Shown here: in pieces, positions 1-7,900 of the stretch | Numbering within the stretch: position 1 is the stretch's first letter | How the letters are laid out: the number at the start of each line of letters is the position of its first letter | Assembly: GCA_035761045.1 (NCBI GenBank) | Contig: DASTRU010000287.1 | Location: forward strand, 1 to 18,812 | Length of the DNA stretch: 18,812 bases | Source of the DNA: DASTRU01 sp035761045 | Lineage (GTDB): Bacteria > Pseudomonadota > Gammaproteobacteria > Burkholderiales > Burkholderiaceae_E | Direction: 5' to 3' | Notes under the pieces: model-generated | The model's input: only the letters and a program-made list of their open reading frames with translations | Database searches by the model: none | Told to the model about the DNA's origin: nothing | Program-made: the position numbers and the translations under genes

Positions 1-861
1 GGCAAGGTTGGCGGGAACGATGAGCGTGTTACCCGCTTTCGCAAGCTCGCCAAACGCGTCGACATAACGTTCGGCCACGCGCAAATTCACCGCCTCCATG
101 CCCCCTGATTGAGTTACGGCCGCGCCGACGCGCTCGATCGCGCGCGAGGTCGCATCCGCGATCGCAAGCACCGCCGCCGCCTCGCCTTGCGCGCGGTTGA
201 TCTGCGCTTGCTTTTCGCCTTCGGAGCGTTGAATCGAGGCTTCACGTTCGCCGGTCGCGATATTGATTTGCTCTTGCTTGCGCCCTTCAGAGGCGGCGAT
301 CAACGCGCGCTTTTCGCGCTCGGCGGTGATCTGCGCCTGCATCGCGCGCAAGATTTCATTAGGAGGCGTGAGGTCTTTAATCTCGTAGCGCAATACCTTT
401 ACGCCCCAATTCATCGCGGCTTCGTCCAAGGCGCTGACGACCGATGCGTTGATGAAGTCGCGCTCCTCAAAGGTCTTATCAAGCTCGAGCCGGCCGATGA
501 TCGAGCGCAAGGTGGTTTGCGCAAGTTGCGTGATCGCGACGATGTAATTCGACGAACCGTAACTCGCGCGCATCGCGTCGGTCACTTGGAAATAAATAAT
601 TCCATCCACCGTGAGCTGCGTGTTGTCCTTCGTGATGCACACCTGGCTTGGAACGTCGAGCGGAATTTCCTTAAGCGAATGTTTATATGCCACGCGATCG
701 ACGAACGGAATCACGATGTTAAGGCCAGGCGATAAGGTGGCGTTGTACTTACCCAGCCGCTCAACCACCCACGCGTGTTGTTGCGGTACGACCTTGAACG
801 ACTTGACCACGAACACCACGACAACCGCCAAAATGACTAACGCAATAATGCTGATGTCCAT
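1..861 (-). CDS. qmcA: SPFH/stomatin-like membrane protease-associated protein (QmcA-like), 3' end cut by window edge
   Basis: I translated this frame by hand: ATG at 861, then 287 open codons to base 1, so the C-terminus lies outside the window. Residues 3-19 form one hydrophobic membrane segment. The SPFH/band-7 domain follows (about residues 24-190), with the family-typical stretch VVERLGKYNATLSPGLN. After it comes a charged Ala/Glu/Gln-rich helical region (about 190-245) typical of coiled-coil oligomerisation. E. coli QmcA has 305 residues, so only a short tail should be missing. An AAAGG Shine-Dalgarno lies just before the ATG. The gene sits 37 bases downstream of an NfeD-family gene on the same strand. 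SPFH and NfeD proteins commonly pair in bacteria and are thought to organise membrane microdomains or protein quality control. That role is family knowledge. The exact subfamily (QmcA versus another stomatin-like protein) is inferred. Confidence 0.9.
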   Translation of the reverse strand, partial: MDISIIALVILAVVVVFVVKSFKVVPQQHAWVVERLGKYNATLSPGLNIVIPFVDRVAYKHSLKEIPLDVPSQVCITKDNTQLTVDGIIYFQVTDAMRASYGSSNYIVAITQLAQTTLRSIIGRLELDKTFEERDFINASVVSALDEAAMNWGVKVLRYEIKDLTPPNEILRAMQAQITAEREKRALIAASEGRKQEQINIATGEREASIQRSEGEKQAQINRAQGEAAAVLAIADATSRAIERVGAAVTQSGGMEAVNLRVAERYVDAFGELAKAGNTLIVPANLA

Positions 862-898
862 AACGACCTTTCGAATTCAAAAAGATAAGGCGTAAAAC

Positions 899-1330
899 CT
901 AAGGACGTTGCGACGACAACGTTAACTGGGTGCCACGCACTTCATGGATATAAAACGTACCCGCGGCTTCGGTTTGCCCTGGGGCAAGCACCGCGTTCCA
1001 TTGCGAGCCGCGATACGTCACTCGGGCCGTTCCGTTGTTCCATTCGCGCACGTGCACGGTTTGGCCAATGTCTAATGTTTGATTGGGATCAAGCGACGGA
1101 TCAATGCTTTGATTGATCTTGCCCAACCGGCTGCGTCTAAGTAAAAACGTCGCGCCCGCGCCAACGGCGGCCGCGATGACGAATTGCAAGGCTTCGTTCA
1201 AACCCAAGAAGGCCGCGACGCCGCCGGCCCCGGCAGCCAAGGCGATCATAAGCACGTAGAACGTTCCGGTTAGCAGCTCGACAATGACTAATCCAAAACC
1301 TACTAGCCACCAGACGATGTAATTCGACAT
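899..1330 (-). CDS. NfeD-family membrane protein (short form)
   Basis: This is a 143-residue protein. Residues 4-66 hold two or three hydrophobic segments (YIVWWLVGFGLVIVELLTG, then a Gly/Ala-rich pair). About 70 residues follow that resemble the C-terminal OB-fold of NfeD proteins, containing LDIGQTVHVREWNNGTARV and ending near LTLSSQRP. The length fits the short, protease-less NfeD class. I chose the ATG at 1330 because AGGGAG lies six bases upstream; an in-frame GTG at 1357 would add nine charged residues before the first membrane segment and has no such site. The stop is TAG. The gene lies 37 bases upstream of the SPFH gene, the usual partner, and the two are probably cotranscribed. The OB-fold is thought to bind or anchor the SPFH partner at the membrane, but this has not been shown for this protein. 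Confidence 0.88.
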   Translation of the reverse strand: MSNYIVWWLVGFGLVIVELLTGTFYVLMIALAAGAGGVAAFLGLNEALQFVIAAAVGAGATFLLRRSRLGKINQSIDPSLDPNQTLDIGQTVHVREWNNGTARVTYRGSQWNAVLAPGQTEAAGTFYIHEVRGTQLTLSSQRP

Positions 1331-1336
1331 TGCGCG

Positions 1337-1342
1337 CTCCCT
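1337..1342 (-). promoter_or_regulatory. Shine-Dalgarno of the NfeD-family gene (decides its start)
   Basis: AGGGAG on the minus strand, six bases before the ATG at 1330. It overlaps the interrupted inverted repeat at 1340-1352. It is the reason for preferring this ATG over the in-frame GTG at 1357. Confidence 0.7.
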
Positions 1343-1375
1343 AAACTTTAGGTCCACGTTAACGGTGCATGCACC
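1340..1375. repeat. Cluster of three small palindromes upstream of nfeD (possible operator)
   Basis: Three inverted repeats lie almost end to end: CCTAAA-C-TTTAGG (1340-1352), CGTTAACG (1357-1364) and the perfect 12-base palindrome GGTGCATGCACC (1364-1375). They sit between the nfeD start codon and the 3' end of ppsA, and the first overlaps the nfeD Shine-Dalgarno. This could be a binding site for a dimeric regulator. Short palindromes do occur by chance, so function is unproven. Confidence 0.3.
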
Positions 1376-1433
1376 TTACCTAAGCAGCGCGATGTTGTCG
1401 CGGCTCTTTCGCGCGATGCGCTTATAAACGACA

Positions 1434-1453
1434 AGGGACGCCGTAGCGTCCCT
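1434..1453 (-). terminator. Hairpin downstream of ppsA (possible terminator)
   Basis: A perfect 8-base-pair stem (AGGGACGC / GCGTCCCT) with a 4-base loop, 29 bases past the ppsA stop codon. On the minus strand it is followed by TGTCGTTTATAAG, which has only a few T residues and no true U tract. It may be a weak intrinsic terminator or an mRNA 3'-stabilising hairpin separating ppsA from the nfeD-qmcA pair. Confidence 0.45.
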
Positions 1454-1482
1454 CGCACATCGTCAACCTATATGGCAGCGTA

Positions 1483-3849
1483 TTAGCTTTGCGCCAAGCG
1501 TTGCCATGTATCCACCACGGTGTCGGGGTTCAGCGAGATGGATTCAATGCCCTGCTTCATCAACCATTCCGCGAAATCCGGGTGGTCGGATGGCCCTTGC
1601 CCGCAGATGCCGACGTACTTACCTTTCGCGCGGCAGGCCGCGATGGCTTTGGCCAGCATCTCCTTCACCGCGGGATCGCGTTCGTCGAAACCATCGGCCA
1701 CCAACCCCGAATCACGATCCAGCCCGAGCGTGAGCTGAGTCAAATCGTTGGACCCAATCGAGAATCCGTCGAAGTAATCGAGGAAGCGTTCCGCGAGGAT
1801 GGCGTTACTCGGCACCTCGCACATCATGATGAGCCGCAAGTCGTGCTCGCCGCGCTTCAAGCCATGCTGTCCCAGCAGATTCACCACCGCTTCGGCCTCC
1901 TTGAGCGTGCGCACGAAAGGCACCATGATTTCGACGTTCGTGAGCCCCATTTCTTCACGCACGCGGCGCATCGCTAAGCATTCCATCGCGAAGCATTCGG
2001 CAAAACTTTCGGCGATGTAACGCGACGCGCCTCTAAAACCGAGCATCGGGTTTTCTTCCTCGGGTTCGTAGCGCGAGCCGCCAATCAGCTTGCGGTACTC
2101 GTTCGATTTGAAGTCCGACATGCGCACGATGACGGGCTTAGGCCAAAACGCGGCGGCGATCGTCGCGATGCCTTCGGCAAGCTTGTCGACATAGAACGCG
2201 CGCGGCGACGCATGCCCACGCGCGACGGACTCGACCGCTTTCTTGAGATCCGCATCGACGTTTGGATAATCAAGAATCGCCTTGGGATGCACGCCGATAT
2301 TGTTGTTGATGATGAACTCAAGACGCGCCAACCCCACGCCCGCGTTAGGAATCGATTGGAAATCAAACGCGAGCTGCGGATTACCGACGTTCATCATGAT
2401 TTTGACCGGCAGCTTAGGCAACGCGCCGTGCTTGATCTCGCTGACCTCCATCTCGAGCAAGCCATCGTAGATCCGGCCTTCGTCGCCTTCGGCGCAGCTC
2501 ACCGTCACGAGCGTGCCGTCCTTCAACGCGGTCATCGCGTCGCCGCAGCCCACCACGGCAGGAACGCCAAGCTCGCGCGCGATGATGGCCGCGTGACATG
2601 TACGGCCGCCGCGGTTCGTCACGATGGCCGACGCGCGTTTCATCACCGGCTCCCAGTTGGGATCGGTCATGTCGGCCACCAGCACATCGCCCGGTTGCAC
2701 GCGTTCCATCTCGCTGGGATCGCGAATCACGCGAACCGGACCGGTGCCAATCTTTTGCCCAATCGCGCGACCAGTGGTCAACACGGCCGACGAACCCTTG
2801 AGCTTGTAACGCACCTCGCCCACCGATTTCGCTTGGCTTTTCACCGTTTCGGGTCGCGCTTGCAAAATGTAGAGCTTGCCGTCACGGCCATCCTTGCCCC
2901 ATTCGATATCCATTGGGCGGCCGTAATGTTTTTCAATAATGACCGCGTACTTCGCGAGCTCGATCACGTCGTCGTCGGTCAATGAATAACGATTGCGTTC
3001 CGAGGTGGGCACGTCGATGGTCTTGACTCGCCCTTCCTCGCCGGCGCTCGTGAAGATCATCTTTTGCAACTTAGAGCCAAGAGCGCGACGGATAACGGAC
3101 TTGCGACCCGCGGCGAGCATGGGTTTATGAACATAAAACTCGTCGGGGTTGACCGCGCCTTGCACCACCATTTCACCTAAGCCATAACTCGCGGTGATGA
3201 ACACGACATCCTTGAAGCCCGACTCGGTATCGAGCGTGAACATCACGCCCGAAGCCGCGAGGTCGGAGCGCACCATGCGCTGCACGCCAGCCGACAGCGC
3301 CACGACATCGTGCGCGAATCCCTTATGCACGCGATAAGCGATGGCGCGGTCGTTATAAAGCGATGCGAACACTTCCTTGATCGCATGCAGCACGTTGTCG
3401 ATGCCCACCACGTTCAAAAACGTTTCTTGTTGACCTGCGAACGAGGCATCGGGTAAGTCCTCGGCCGTCGCGCTCGAACGCACCGCGAACGACATCTCGG
3501 CCGAGGAATCCTTCACGAGTTGTTCATACGCGGTGCGAATTTGTTGTTCAAGCGCTGGCTGCAAGGGGCTTTCGACCACCATGCGGCGAATTTCTTGCCC
3601 GGCTTGCGCTAGTGCGCGCACGTCGTCGACGTCCAAGGCCTTCAAACGCGACGAAATTTTTTCGGTGAGTTGGTTGTGCGATAGAAATTCGCGGAACGCT
3701 TCGGCCGTGGTGGCGAAACCGCCAGGAACACGAACACCGGCGCTAGCAAGTTGCGAAATCATTTCGCCTAACGAGGCATTCTTGCCGCCGACCGATTCAA
3801 CATCGGTCATGCGCAAGTGCTCGAAGCCAAGCACATAAGGGTTGGACAT
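1483..3849 (-). CDS. ppsA: Phosphoenolpyruvate synthase (pyruvate, water dikinase)
   Basis: A 788-residue protein (E. coli PpsA 792) that makes PEP, AMP and phosphate from pyruvate, ATP and water, the entry step of gluconeogenesis. The N-terminal ATP-grasp-like domain spans about residues 10-350 (SFAVRSSATAEDLPDASFAGQ). The swivelling phosphohistidine domain carries GGRTCHAAIIARELG, with catalytic His419 and neighbouring Thr417, the expected PpsR target. The C-terminal PEP/pyruvate barrel ends with GICGQGPSDHPDFAEWL, its Cys749 matching the family active-site cysteine. I chose the ATG at 3849 (MSNPYVLGFEHLRM) because GGAGA lies four bases upstream; an upstream in-frame ATG at 3912 would add 21 unconserved residues. 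The gene is divergent from ppsR, which encodes its regulator. Confidence 0.97.
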   Translation of the reverse strand: MSNPYVLGFEHLRMTDVESVGGKNASLGEMISQLASAGVRVPGGFATTAEAFREFLSHNQLTEKISSRLKALDVDDVRALAQAGQEIRRMVVESPLQPALEQQIRTAYEQLVKDSSAEMSFAVRSSATAEDLPDASFAGQQETFLNVVGIDNVLHAIKEVFASLYNDRAIAYRVHKGFAHDVVALSAGVQRMVRSDLAASGVMFTLDTESGFKDVVFITASYGLGEMVVQGAVNPDEFYVHKPMLAAGRKSVIRRALGSKLQKMIFTSAGEEGRVKTIDVPTSERNRYSLTDDDVIELAKYAVIIEKHYGRPMDIEWGKDGRDGKLYILQARPETVKSQAKSVGEVRYKLKGSSAVLTTGRAIGQKIGTGPVRVIRDPSEMERVQPGDVLVADMTDPNWEPVMKRASAIVTNRGGRTCHAAIIARELGVPAVVGCGDAMTALKDGTLVTVSCAEGDEGRIYDGLLEMEVSEIKHGALPKLPVKIMMNVGNPQLAFDFQSIPNAGVGLARLEFIINNNIGVHPKAILDYPNVDADLKKAVESVARGHASPRAFYVDKLAEGIATIAAAFWPKPVIVRMSDFKSNEYRKLIGGSRYEPEEENPMLGFRGASRYIAESFAECFAMECLAMRRVREEMGLTNVEIMVPFVRTLKEAEAVVNLLGQHGLKRGEHDLRLIMMCEVPSNAILAERFLDYFDGFSIGSNDLTQLTLGLDRDSGLVADGFDERDPAVKEMLAKAIAACRAKGKYVGICGQGPSDHPDFAEWLMKQGIESISLNPDTVVDTWQRLAQS

Positions 3850-3853
3850 AAGT

Positions 3854-3858
3854 TCTCC
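3854..3858 (-). promoter_or_regulatory. Shine-Dalgarno of ppsA (decides its start)
   Basis: GGAGA on the minus strand, four bases before the ATG at 3849. It supports this start over the in-frame ATG at 3912, which has no comparable site. Confidence 0.65.
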
Positions 3859-3890
3859 GATGGAGCAGTTAAGATTCTTTAGGTGCGGGG

Positions 3891-3896
3891 ATTGTA
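3891..3896 (-). promoter_or_regulatory. Candidate minus-10 element for ppsA
   Basis: TACAAT on the minus strand, five of six bases matching TATAAT, about 42 bases upstream of the ppsA ATG. There is no convincing minus-35, so the promoter would need an activator or is misassigned. Confidence 0.3.
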
Positions 3897-4025
3897 GCGG
3901 TCTAAACCCCATGAATCGCCAGTGCCGGGCCTTGCTTCAACCCATCGTCAATGTCGCTTGATGTAACGCAAGCCCCTGTTTTTACAAGCTTTTCCTGCCG
4001 GACTTACAAAAAGCGAGTTGCTTTG

Positions 4026-4868
4026 ATGTTTCCTGATGCCTCCATTCCTTCGCGGTACGACCGCACGGCCTTCTTCGTATCGGACGGCACGGGCATTACC
4101 GCCGAGACCTTCGGCCATGCCGTGCTCGCGCAATTCGAGTTGCGGTTTAGGGAAATCCGCATGCCGTTCGTCGACTCGCCGGATAAGGCATGGGAGGTCG
4201 TTCAACGCATCAATCAAACGGCGGAACAAGACGGGCGCCGCCCGTTGGTGTTTTCCACCTTGGTGGACCCGGAAACATCGATCGTGCTTAAGCATGCGAA
4301 TGCCATCGTTCACGATCTAATCAACACCTTCGTTCAATCGCTCGAACACGAGTTGGAGGCGAAGTCCACGCATTCGATTGGTCGCAGCCACGTGGCCGAT
4401 ACCGAGGCTTATCGCGCGCGAATCGACGCGATTAATTTTTCGCTCGCGCATGACGACGGTCAGTCGGACCGTAACCTCGAAGAGGCCGACGTCATTCTCG
4501 TGGGGATATCGCGCTGCGGAAAGACGCCCACCAGCTTATATCTTGCGATGACGTATGGGTTGAAGGTCGCGAACTACCCGCTGATTCCAGAGGACTTTGA
4601 ACGCAATACCTTGCCGACCGCGCTGCCGCCCTATCGAGGCAAATTGTTTGGTCTTTCGATTGCGCCAACCCGCTTGGCCGAGGTCCGAAACGAACGACGC
4701 CCCGGCAGTAAATACGCCTCGCTCGAACAATGCCGATACGAGGTCAACGAGGCCGAGTCACTGATGCGGCGCGAAGGCATTCGCTGGCTTTCGTCCACCA
4801 CCAAATCCATTGAAGAAATCGCGACCACGATTCTTCAAGAAACGCGGCTCGAACGAAAAAGCTTCTAA
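4026..4868 (+). CDS. ppsR: PEP synthase regulatory protein: kinase / pyrophosphorylase (DUF299)
   Basis: A 280-residue protein (E. coli PpsR 277). The family inactivates PEP synthase by ADP-dependent phosphorylation of a threonine beside the catalytic histidine, and reactivates it by phosphate-dependent removal that yields pyrophosphate. The N-terminal family signature AFFVSDGTGITAETFGHAVL is present. The P-loop-like motif GISRCGKTPTS begins at residue 160 and is the nucleotide-binding element of the family. I chose the ATG at 4026 (MFPDASIPSRYDRTAFFVSD) because conservation begins there and the length fits. An in-frame ATG at 3951 would add 25 residues and lacks a ribosome site, but the chosen start also has only a weak GCGAG. 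Its divergent neighbour is its substrate gene ppsA, which supports the assignment. Confidence 0.95.
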   Translation: MFPDASIPSRYDRTAFFVSDGTGITAETFGHAVLAQFELRFREIRMPFVDSPDKAWEVVQRINQTAEQDGRRPLVFSTLVDPETSIVLKHANAIVHDLINTFVQSLEHELEAKSTHSIGRSHVADTEAYRARIDAINFSLAHDDGQSDRNLEEADVILVGISRCGKTPTSLYLAMTYGLKVANYPLIPEDFERNTLPTALPPYRGKLFGLSIAPTRLAEVRNERRPGSKYASLEQCRYEVNEAESLMRREGIRWLSSTTKSIEEIATTILQETRLERKSF

Positions 4869-4890
4869 GCCTGCCGTTTTTGAGAATTGG

Positions 4891-4910
4891 ATGCGGCATT
4901 TGTGCCGTAT
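4891..4910 (+). other. Stem-loop downstream of ppsR
   Basis: ATGCGGCA - TTTG - TGCCGTAT forms an 8-pair stem containing one G-T pair, starting 23 bases after the ppsR stop. No T tract follows, so it is at best a weak terminator. It could equally belong to the leader of the following PAS-GGDEF-EAL gene. Confidence 0.35.
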
Positions 4911-4934
4911 TCCTAGTGGCGCGCGGATAAAGTC

Positions 4935-4949
4935 AGTAGAGTTTCTACT
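4935..4949 (+). other. Stem-loop in the leader of the PAS-GGDEF-EAL gene
   Basis: AGTAGA - GTT - TCTACT is a perfect 6-pair inverted repeat between ppsR and the next gene. It could be an operator half-site pair or an RNA hairpin. Its role is unknown. Confidence 0.3.
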
Positions 4950-4993
4950 CCCCATCATCCAAGCGCCTTAGGCGCGTGCCGAGTCTCGCCTCG

Positions 4994-7900
4994 ATGCAGC
5001 ATCCGCCGAAGCTCGTCCCTGTTGCACAGCGAAGCGAGTCTCCCGCTTCCGAATGCCGCTTGCCGTTTGAAGTCACGCCGGCCCAGCGGCCGCTCGTGCA
5101 CGCGGTGCTCGATTGGTTGCCGTACCCGGCGGCGTATGTCGATCGGGACAATCATCTGCGCATGGCGAACCAGGCCTTCGCCGAGGCTTTGGGTGCATCG
5201 CGCGATGCGTTGATCGATGCGCATATCGAGAGCACTCCTCTTGCATCTCACGCCACGCTCATCGACGCGGCGCTGCGCGGAGAACAGGTGCGAATCACCG
5301 TAAGTAACAACGGCGCACTCGCGCTGGGATCGATTCCTCAACGCAATGAATTCGGGGTGATTCAAGGCTGTTTATGGATACCGCTTGAGATTAGCGAAAC
5401 ATCCGGGGTGGCTATCGTCGCCAAACCCGCGCCGCCGCGTAACGCGCTGCTTCACGGCGTGCTTGCCTCCATGCCAGTCGCGCTTGCGTATGTTTCGCCG
5501 CGACAAATCATCGAGTATGTGAACGCGAGTTTTTGCAGTTTGGTGCGGCGGCACGAGGCTCAGGTCGTTGGAGCAACACTTAGCAGTGTCGTGGGCGATG
5601 CGTTGGCGGACTTAGATTCCGCCTTCGAGCAAGCCATGACGGGGCGCATCGTCGATCTCGAATATTTGGTGGGCGATCGCAACGACAACGAACGCTGGCG
5701 GCGTCTACGCGTTCTTCCACCATTGGCTTCAAACGATGCCGAGCATGGCGTATTCGTGATGCTGACGGATGTGCACGACGAAAAAACCGCACGCCTCGCG
5801 CTGGAACGCCGCGAACGACAAGTGCGCGAGTTTTCGGAAAACATTCCTCATCCGGTCGCGTATTTGTCGAAGGACAACACCTTTGGTTTCGTCAACAACG
5901 CGTTCGCGCAGTTCTTTGGTTTGACGCGCGAGCGCATCGTGGGCAGCAGCTTGAGCCATGTGCTTGGCGAGGCCAGCACGATCGTCGACAGCGACATTCA
6001 CGCGCGCGTGCGCTCTGGCGAAGCGGTCAGCGAGGAACGTCGCATCACGCTGCCTAATGGAGCGCAGCGCACCGTCGAGATTCGATGGACGCCCGAAGTG
6101 GAAATGGTGGCGGTAAACGACACCGACGACGGCGTGCGCACGGTACGCGGTCTTTACTTGATGATCGTCGATGTCGAGCAAAGCGAGGCCGCGCGCATCG
6201 CGTTTCAAGACTCCGTCGCCGAACTTAGGCGCGCGATGAATTCCATCGATACGCCCATCGCATTAATCGACGCCGACGAATGCTTTCGATTCGCGAACGC
6301 GAGCATGCAAGCGTGGTATGGCTTGTCGGGCGAGCAAATCGTCGGGCGTGAACTCAAGGCCTTGCTCGGCGAGCGTCTGTACACGAAATCGGTGCCGTAC
6401 ATCGCACGTGCATTAGCCGGCGAGGAAGTGCTGTTCGAACGCGAGTTCATGTTTCCCGGCGGAATAGAACGCTGGACGCGCGTGCGTTACGTGCCGCAAC
6501 GCGCGGCCGATCGTCGTATCACTGGTTTTTACGTCGTCATCTTCGACGTGCACGATCTTAAGATCCAGCAACGCGAATTGCAGATCAAGCAAGAAGAGTT
6601 ACGGCGCGCGAACTGGTTGTTATCGTCGCACCTGGAAAATTCACCGCTCGCCGCGCTCGAACTTGATGCCGATTTGAACGTGCGTCGATGGTCCGAACGC
6701 GCGGAACGCTTGTTTGGCTGGCGTCGCGACCAAGCGCTTAACCGCAGCATTTGGGAACTCTCGTTAATCGCCGATGGCGAAGTGGACGCCATCACGCGTT
6801 CATTCGCGTTGGTATTGTCCGCGCGTCAACAACGCGTCTCCGCGCTGCAACGAGTCACGCGCCACGATGGATCACGTATTTGGTGTGAGTGGTACATCTC
6901 CGCCTTGGCCGATGAAACAGGCGAAGTCGCATCGATCTTCGCGCTCGTGCAAGACGTTAATCAGCGCGTTGAAGCCGAAGCACGGTTACAGCAACTCGCC
7001 GCCTACGATTCGCTAACGGGTTTACCCAATCGCTCCAGCTTGCAATTTGAATTAGCGCAAGCCTTAGACCGCGCGCGCCGTTCGGGTAGCGGAGTGGCGG
7101 CCTTGTTCATCGACCTCGACCACTTCAAGAACGTCAACGACACGTTGGGCCATCGTATTGGCGATCAGTTGTTGGTTTCCGTCGCGCGCATTCTTAAGTC
7201 TTGCGTAAGACGCAACGACTTAGTCTCGCGCATGGGCGGCGACGAGTTCATGGTCGTGGTCGAACACAACAAGCCACGCAACGCAGCCCAACACGTCGCC
7301 GACAAAATTCTGATCGCGTTGAATCAACCGCTGCCTGTGGAAGGTCATATGTTGACCGTAGCGGCAAGCGTGGGCATCGCGATCTTTCCCGACCACGGCA
7401 CCGACGCGAACTTATTGCTTAAGAACGCCGATGTCGCGATGTATCACGCCAAGGGCCTCGGCAAGGGGCGCTTCGAGGTGTACTCCGACGAGTTGGCGCG
7501 CGAGCGCGAGGAACAATCGCTGATCGAGTTTTCGTTACGCGTGGCGATGGCGAGCAATCAACTAACGCTTGCTTATCAACCGCGTGTAATGCTTGAAGAC
7601 GGACGTATCGAAGGCGCGGAAGCCCTGCTTCGCTGGCGACATCCCGAACTCGGTGATATTCCGCCTAAGAAATTCATTCGCGTCGCCGAGGAAACGGGGT
7701 TGATCTTCGAACTCGGCACATGGGTGTTTCGCAAAGCGTGCCAGCAGTTGCGCGAATGGGAGCGCGAGGGCTTGCCGATCAAGACCATCTCGGTCAACTT
7801 CTCGGCACGCCAACTCCTTACCCGCGACTTAGTGGATCGGATCTCCAACATCTTGACCGAAACAGGATGCGATCCCAGACGTTTGGAGGTGGAGATCACC

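Larger units (their letters stand above)
3850..4025. other. Shared divergent intergenic region of ppsA and ppsR
   Basis: This 176-base region separates the two divergent starts and should hold both promoters. On the minus strand TACAAT (3896-3891) is a good sigma-70 minus-10 match that would give ppsA a leader of about 35 bases; no clear minus-35 is visible 15-18 bases upstream of it. On the plus strand TTGATG (3958-3963), followed 17 bases later by TTTACA (3981-3986), is a poor candidate pair for ppsR. TTACAA occurs twice near the ppsR side. I recognise no regulator site. Confidence 0.5.

Noticed and set aside
109..735. A 208-codon open frame on the plus strand
   Set aside because: It is antisense to the SPFH gene, whose own frame is open to the window edge and clearly conserved.
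2212..2985. A 257-codon open frame on the plus strand, antisense to ppsA
   Set aside because: Shadow of the ppsA reading frame: Arg/His-rich composition, no family resemblance.
3951..4025. A 25-residue N-terminal extension of PpsR from an upstream in-frame ATG
   Set aside because: No ribosome site before it, the added residues do not resemble the family, and the shorter form matches the usual PpsR length.
4869..4975. c-di-GMP riboswitch or sigma-54 promoter before the GGDEF-EAL gene
   Set aside because: I could not find the conserved riboswitch core or a GG-N10-GC promoter element; only generic hairpins are visible.
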